Source: Candidatus Nitrosopumilus sp. (GTDB lineage Archaea; Thermoproteota; Nitrososphaeria; Nitrososphaerales; Nitrosopumilaceae). From it: a stretch of DNA of 8,864 nt. A program made the position numbers and the translations under genes. The notes below the pieces were generated by a model. The model saw nothing but the letters and a program-made list of their open reading frames with translations, did not search any database and was not told the DNA's origin. Location of the stretch: the NCBI GenBank assembly GCA_011055585.1, contig DRGT01000132.1, positions 1 to 8,864 of the forward strand, read 5' to 3'. Every line of letters begins with the position of its first letter. Positions within the stretch are counted from its first letter, which is position 1. Shown here piece by piece: positions 6,355 to 8,864 of this stretch.

Positions 6355-8257
6355 GTGTTAATACCTCTCTCTTGTTTGCTTTGTTTTCAATGATTTTTTT
6401 CAATGAATCATAAATCTCAGTACAAGTCATGCCCCTTCCAGTATATTTTAGAATAAAATGATCTACATCCCGTCCCAGATTTTGTTTGAAAATCTGACCA
6501 AGCTGACCTGTGTAGTTTGATTCTATATCTATTATGGTTTTGGCACCTTGCAACAAAGACTTTGCATACTCTGTTGGAAATGGATGTAGAAGCTTAAACT
6601 GAATGAATCCTACATCTTTGCCTTCTTCTTTGAGCATTTCAAGTGCATCAATAATTGGCCCTTTTGTAGAACCCCAACTAACTATGGTAAAATCATGAAC
6701 GCCAAAAGAAACAATTTGTTCCTCTTTTGGAATTTTTTTAATAATTAAGTCAAGCCTTGACATTCTCTTGTCCATCATTTTGACTCTCCCCACAGGATCT
6801 TCTGAGATGTGGCCATATTCATCACTCTCATCTCCTGTATTCCAAAAAATTCCATTTTCAAGGCCAATTTTTGATCTTGGGGAAATTCCGTCATCTGTTA
6901 ATGCAAATCTTTTGTAATCATCTCCTTCAATTTTTTCCAAAAGTTTTCCTCTGTCAATAGTTACTTTGTTTGGATCAAATCTCCTGCATGTCAAAACGGA
7001 GCTTGACAAAAATTTGTCCATCATGTGAATGACTGGAACCTGGAACACATCTGCGTAATTGAAACACAAAGCTGTATCATAGAAACTTTCTTCAATATCT
7101 CCTGATGCATAAACAACTTTTGGAAATTCCCCGTGTCCTGCATGAATTGCAAATAACAAATCATCTTGCCCATGTCTTGTTGGAAGGCCAGTCGACGGTC
7201 CACTTCTTTGATACAAAGTTATCACAATTGGAACCTCGTTAATTCCTGCCCATCCAATAGCTTCTGCCATCAAAGAAAATCCCGGACCAGAGGTAGATGT
7301 TGATGAACGTGTCCCTGTCAGAGAACTTCCAATCATCATTCCAATAGCCGATATTTCATCTTCTGTTTGAATTACTACTGTAGAGCCAGGTCTGTCTCCT
7401 TCAATCTCATCTAAAATTTCATTCTCTTCTAAATACATACTTTCGTCTGAAGCTGGAGTGATTGGATAGTAAGGTTGGAATCTACACCCACATACTATCT
7501 TGCCAATTGCAGTTCCTTGATGACCCTGTACAAGAATAGTATGAGGTTCTTTCTTTTTTTCGGTGAGTGAATAATCGAAATTGTTGAATTTTGCTGTTGC
7601 GAGATTATATGAATAGTTTGAAGCTTGTTTGTTTAGTTCTGCAATTTGTGGTTTTTTTGCAAATATTGTTTCAATTGATTTTGAAAGATAGTCTGGAGGC
7701 ATTTTTAGCAATCCCAAGGACAATGAAACTCCAATTACGTTGAACATTCGAATCAGTCCTTTTAATTTTGGATTATCAGATTCCTCTGCTAATTTTGAAA
7801 GAATGTCCCTAAAAGAAATTGGGTAGATATTAACTCCCTTTTCTTTAGCTATTTCTAAAACTCCAGCTACGGTAAATGGTTTGTTTTTAGCCTCAAGTTC
7901 CTTGTGTAGTCTGTCTTTAAAGTGGGAATCGAGAGTGTTTACTTCATCAGAAGTAATTTTTTCCAAATTTGTATCGTAAATCAGTGCACCACCTGAAATA
8001 ACCTCATCATAATGTCTGAAAATTGTATCTGCATCATATGAAACCATTATTGTAACGTCGTTAAGATTTGAGTGAATCTTTTTGTCCGAAACTCTTACAG
8101 CAAAATAGCTGTGTTCACCTTTAATGTTTGAATAAAATTCTCTTTTTCCAAAAACATTGTAACCCATTTCTGCACAAACACGTAAGAAAATGTTTGCACC
8201 TGTTTCTACACCACTACCCTGTGGTCCACCAATTAACCAAGTAATGTCAGTACTCAT
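6344..8257 (-). CDS. korA: 2-oxoacid:ferredoxin oxidoreductase, fused gamma-alpha subunit
   Basis: The 637-residue protein joins the gamma domain (about 1-215, opening [18 protein letters not shown]) to the alpha pyrimidine-binding domain (from about 240), as in Sulfolobus-type two-subunit enzymes of about 630 residues. Seen: [10 protein letters not shown] (264-273), the YPITP motif that contacts the 2-oxoacid and Co[40 protein letters not shown]; and [20 protein letters not shown]. The C-terminal part ([20 protein letters not shown] onward) is the transketolase-C-like domain. A TATA-like TTATTAATATC (8279-8289, minus strand) about 26 bases before the ATG implies a leaderless transcript carrying korA then korB. 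In an archaeon with the 3-hydroxypropionate/4-hydroxybutyrate cycle, this enzyme could make pyruvate from acetyl-CoA and 2-oxoglutarate from succinyl-CoA; this role is inferred. Confidence 0.95.
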   Translation of the reverse strand: MSTDITWLIGGPQGSGVETGANIFLRVCAEMGYNVFGKREFYSNIKGEHSYFAVRVSDKKIHSNLNDVTIMVSYDADTIFRHYDEVISGGALIYDTNLEKITSDEVNTLDSHFKDRLHKELEAKNKPFTVAGVLEIAKEKGVNIYPISFRDILSKLAEESDNPKLKGLIRMFNVIGVSLSLGLLKMPPDYLSKSIETIFAKKPQIAELNKQASNYSYNLATAKFNNFDYSLTEKKKEPHTILVQGHQGTAIGKIVCGCRFQPYYPITPASDESMYLEENEILDEIEGDRPGSTVVIQTEDEISAIGMMIGSSLTGTRSSTSTSGPGFSLMAEAIGWAGINEVPIVITLYQRSGPSTGLPTRHGQDDLLFAIHAGHGEFPKVVYASGDIEESFYDTALCFNYADVFQVPVIHMMDKFLSSSVLTCRRFDPNKVTIDRGKLLEKIEGDDYKRFALTDDGISPRSKIGLENGIFWNTGDESDEYGHISEDPVGRVKMMDKRMSRLDLIIKKIPKEEQIVSFGVHDFTIVSWGSTKGPIIDALEMLKEEGKDVGFIQFKLLHPFPTEYAKSLLQGAKTIIDIESNYTGQLGQIFKQNLGRDVDHFILKYTGRGMTCTEIYDSLKKIIENKANKREVLTHGA

Positions 8258-8278
8258 AAAGCTACACCGATTCTATTA

Positions 8279-8289
8279 GATATTAATAA
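8279..8289 (-). promoter_or_regulatory. TATA-like box of the korAB operon
   Basis: TTATTAATATC on the minus strand is centred about 26 bases before the korA ATG at 8257. It sits between the miniprotein stop (8308) and korA, so korAB has its own leaderless promoter and may also receive readthrough from the miniprotein gene. Confidence 0.55.
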
Positions 8290-8307
8290 TCTCCGAAATT
8301 GAATGTT

Positions 8308-8451
8308 TTAACCACCAGTTGCTGCATCAAATAATGCACACTCACATTTATCACGTTCACCACAATAAGGACACACGCAAACACATTTTTCGATCGGGTT
8401 TGCACATTCTACGCAAATTGCAAATTCTTCTTCAGAATCGTCAGGACCCAT
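8308..8451 (-). CDS. 47-residue miniprotein with eight cysteines, upstream of korAB
   Basis: Unrecognised, very small acidic protein. After MGPDDSEEEF come eight cysteines at 13, 16, 23, 25, 27, 30, 36 and 38: CVEC, then CVCVCPYC, then CEC. The C-x2-C and C-x-C pairs suit one or two bound metal ions (zinc ribbon-like, or metallothionein-like clustering); a Fe-S carrier is possible but the spacing is not that of a ferredoxin. A TATA-like TTTATAAG (8474-8481, minus strand) is centred 26 bases before the ATG, supporting expression as a leaderless message. The stop is 50 bases before korA on the same strand. The opening GPDD echoes GPED of the other miniprotein (4094-4267). Whether it acts with the oxidoreductase is unknown. 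Reality of the gene is supported by promoter spacing and the dense, ordered cysteines. Confidence 0.78.
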   Translation of the reverse strand: MGPDDSEEEFAICVECANPIEKCVCVCPYCGERDKCECALFDAATGG

Positions 8452-8472
8452 CTAATATAGATGCAAAGAAAT

Positions 8473-8490
8473 CTTATAAATGGTTTAAGG
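8473..8490. promoter_or_regulatory. Back-to-back TATA elements between miniprotein and dehydrogenase genes
   Basis: On the minus strand TTTATAAG (8474-8481) serves the miniprotein at leaderless spacing. On the plus strand the same core reads TTATAAAT and would start transcription near 8503, leaving a leader of about 12 bases for the dehydrogenase gene at 8515; alternatively TTTAAGG (8484-8490) would give a leaderless start. The sequence does not settle which is used. Confidence 0.55.
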
Positions 8491-8514
8491 CGGCTTAGTC
8501 AATTTGAAGTCAGG

Positions 8515-8864
8515 ATGACGAAACCCAAAGTTTTGCTTACACGAAAATTGCATGATTTTGCTTTAAAGGAATTAAAAAAACATTATTCCATTCAAGTTTA
8601 TTCTGGAAAAATTCCGATGCCAAAGAAGAATCTAATGCAGAAAATTAAAGACAAAGACGGATTGATTTGTTTTCCTTACGACACAATTGACAAAGATGTG
8701 ATTGAATCTGCAAAAAAACTTCGAGCCATTAGTACCTTTAGTGTTGGATATGATCAAATTGATGTAAAACATGCAAAAAAGAAAAAAATTCGAATTGGAT
8801 ATACTCCTGAAGTTTTAACTGAAGCCACTGCAGACCTTACATTTTCATTAATTTTGGATTTGCT
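8515..8864 (+). CDS. D-isomer-specific 2-hydroxyacid dehydrogenase, glyoxylate/hydroxypyruvate reductase-like (3' part beyond window)
   Basis: N-terminal 116 residues of a cytosolic NAD(P)H-dependent 2-hydroxyacid dehydrogenase; the family is usually 310-340 long. Seen: start MTKPKVLLTRKLHDFALKEL, then the catalytic-domain pattern DGLICFPYDTIDKDVI (about 45-60), LRAISTFSVGYDQIDVKHAK (69-88) and IGYTPEVLTEATADLTFSLI (95-114). The NTPxVLTEATADL-like block and VGYDxID point to the GyaR/GRHPR branch more than to SerA, but the GxGxxG nucleotide-binding motif and the catalytic Arg, Glu and His lie beyond the edge, so the substrate (glyoxylate, hydroxypyruvate or phosphoglycerate) cannot be fixed. 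The ATG at 8515 follows a short TCAGG, a weak ribosome site, and the TATA elements upstream. It is divergent from the Cys-rich miniprotein. Confidence 0.9.
   Translation, partial: MTKPKVLLTRKLHDFALKELKKHYSIQVYSGKIPMPKKNLMQKIKDKDGLICFPYDTIDKDVIESAKKLRAISTFSVGYDQIDVKHAKKKKIRIGYTPEVLTEATADLTFSLILDL

Noticed and set aside
7021..7203. Minus-strand open frame of 60 codons in another frame of korA
   Set aside because: Fully inside korA, whose frame holds the TRHGQDD and following conserved blocks.
1..8864. Search for mobile elements, CRISPR repeats, tRNA genes, riboswitches or a defence system
   Set aside because: No spaced direct repeats, no tRNA-like cloverleaf, no transposase or nuclease motif; gaps between genes are under 80 bases and explained by promoters or terminators.

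Overview
The window looks like chromosomal core DNA from an ammonia-oxidising archaeon of the Nitrososphaeria (Thaumarchaeota), most like the Nitrosopumilus/Nitrosarchaeum lineage. The grounds are the AT-rich sequence, archaeal TATA-like boxes about 26 bases upstream of many start codons with almost no leader, an archaeal-type isopropylmalate/homoaconitate dehydratase, a CofE-type F420 ligase, a two-gene Sulfolobus-like 2-oxoacid:ferredoxin oxidoreductase, and tiny Cys-rich proteins between the metabolic genes. The assignment rests on family recognition, not on a search.

Left part (1-2570, minus strand): a three-gene cluster of dehydratase genes read right to left. First is an archaeal-type large subunit (1299-2570). 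Its small subunit (820-1302) overlaps it by 4 bases and starts with TTG. Eleven bases further on is a second large subunit of the bacterial LeuC type (808 leftward, cut by the window edge). Two large subunits of different subfamilies suggest that both leucine synthesis and another step, perhaps homoaconitase of alpha-aminoadipate lysine synthesis, are served here.

Middle (2571-5326): the divergent cofE gene (2644-3423) faces the leu cluster across a 73-base intergenic region with a perfect 10-bp inverted repeat. Next come a 183-residue protein with one C-terminal membrane segment (3492-4043), a 57-residue Cys-rich miniprotein on the minus strand (4094-4267), and two unrecognised proteins (4360-4899 plus, 4892-5326 minus) whose 3' ends overlap by 8 bases.

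Right part (5327-8864): the beta (5392-6354) and fused gamma-alpha (6344-8257) subunits of a 2-oxoacid:ferredoxin oxidoreductase overlap by 11 bases and form one transcription unit. Upstream on the same strand is a 47-residue protein with eight cysteines (8308-8451). Divergent from it is the 5' part of a D-2-hydroxyacid dehydrogenase gene (8515 to the edge), probably a glyoxylate/hydroxypyruvate reductase type.

Together the recognised genes serve central carbon and amino-acid metabolism (2-oxoacid interconversion, leucine or lysine precursors, cofactor F420). I see no mobile element, CRISPR array, tRNA or rRNA, and no gene-free stretch over 300 bases. The least explained parts are the two miniproteins, the membrane-anchored protein and the convergent pair. 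I found no convincing new multi-gene system.
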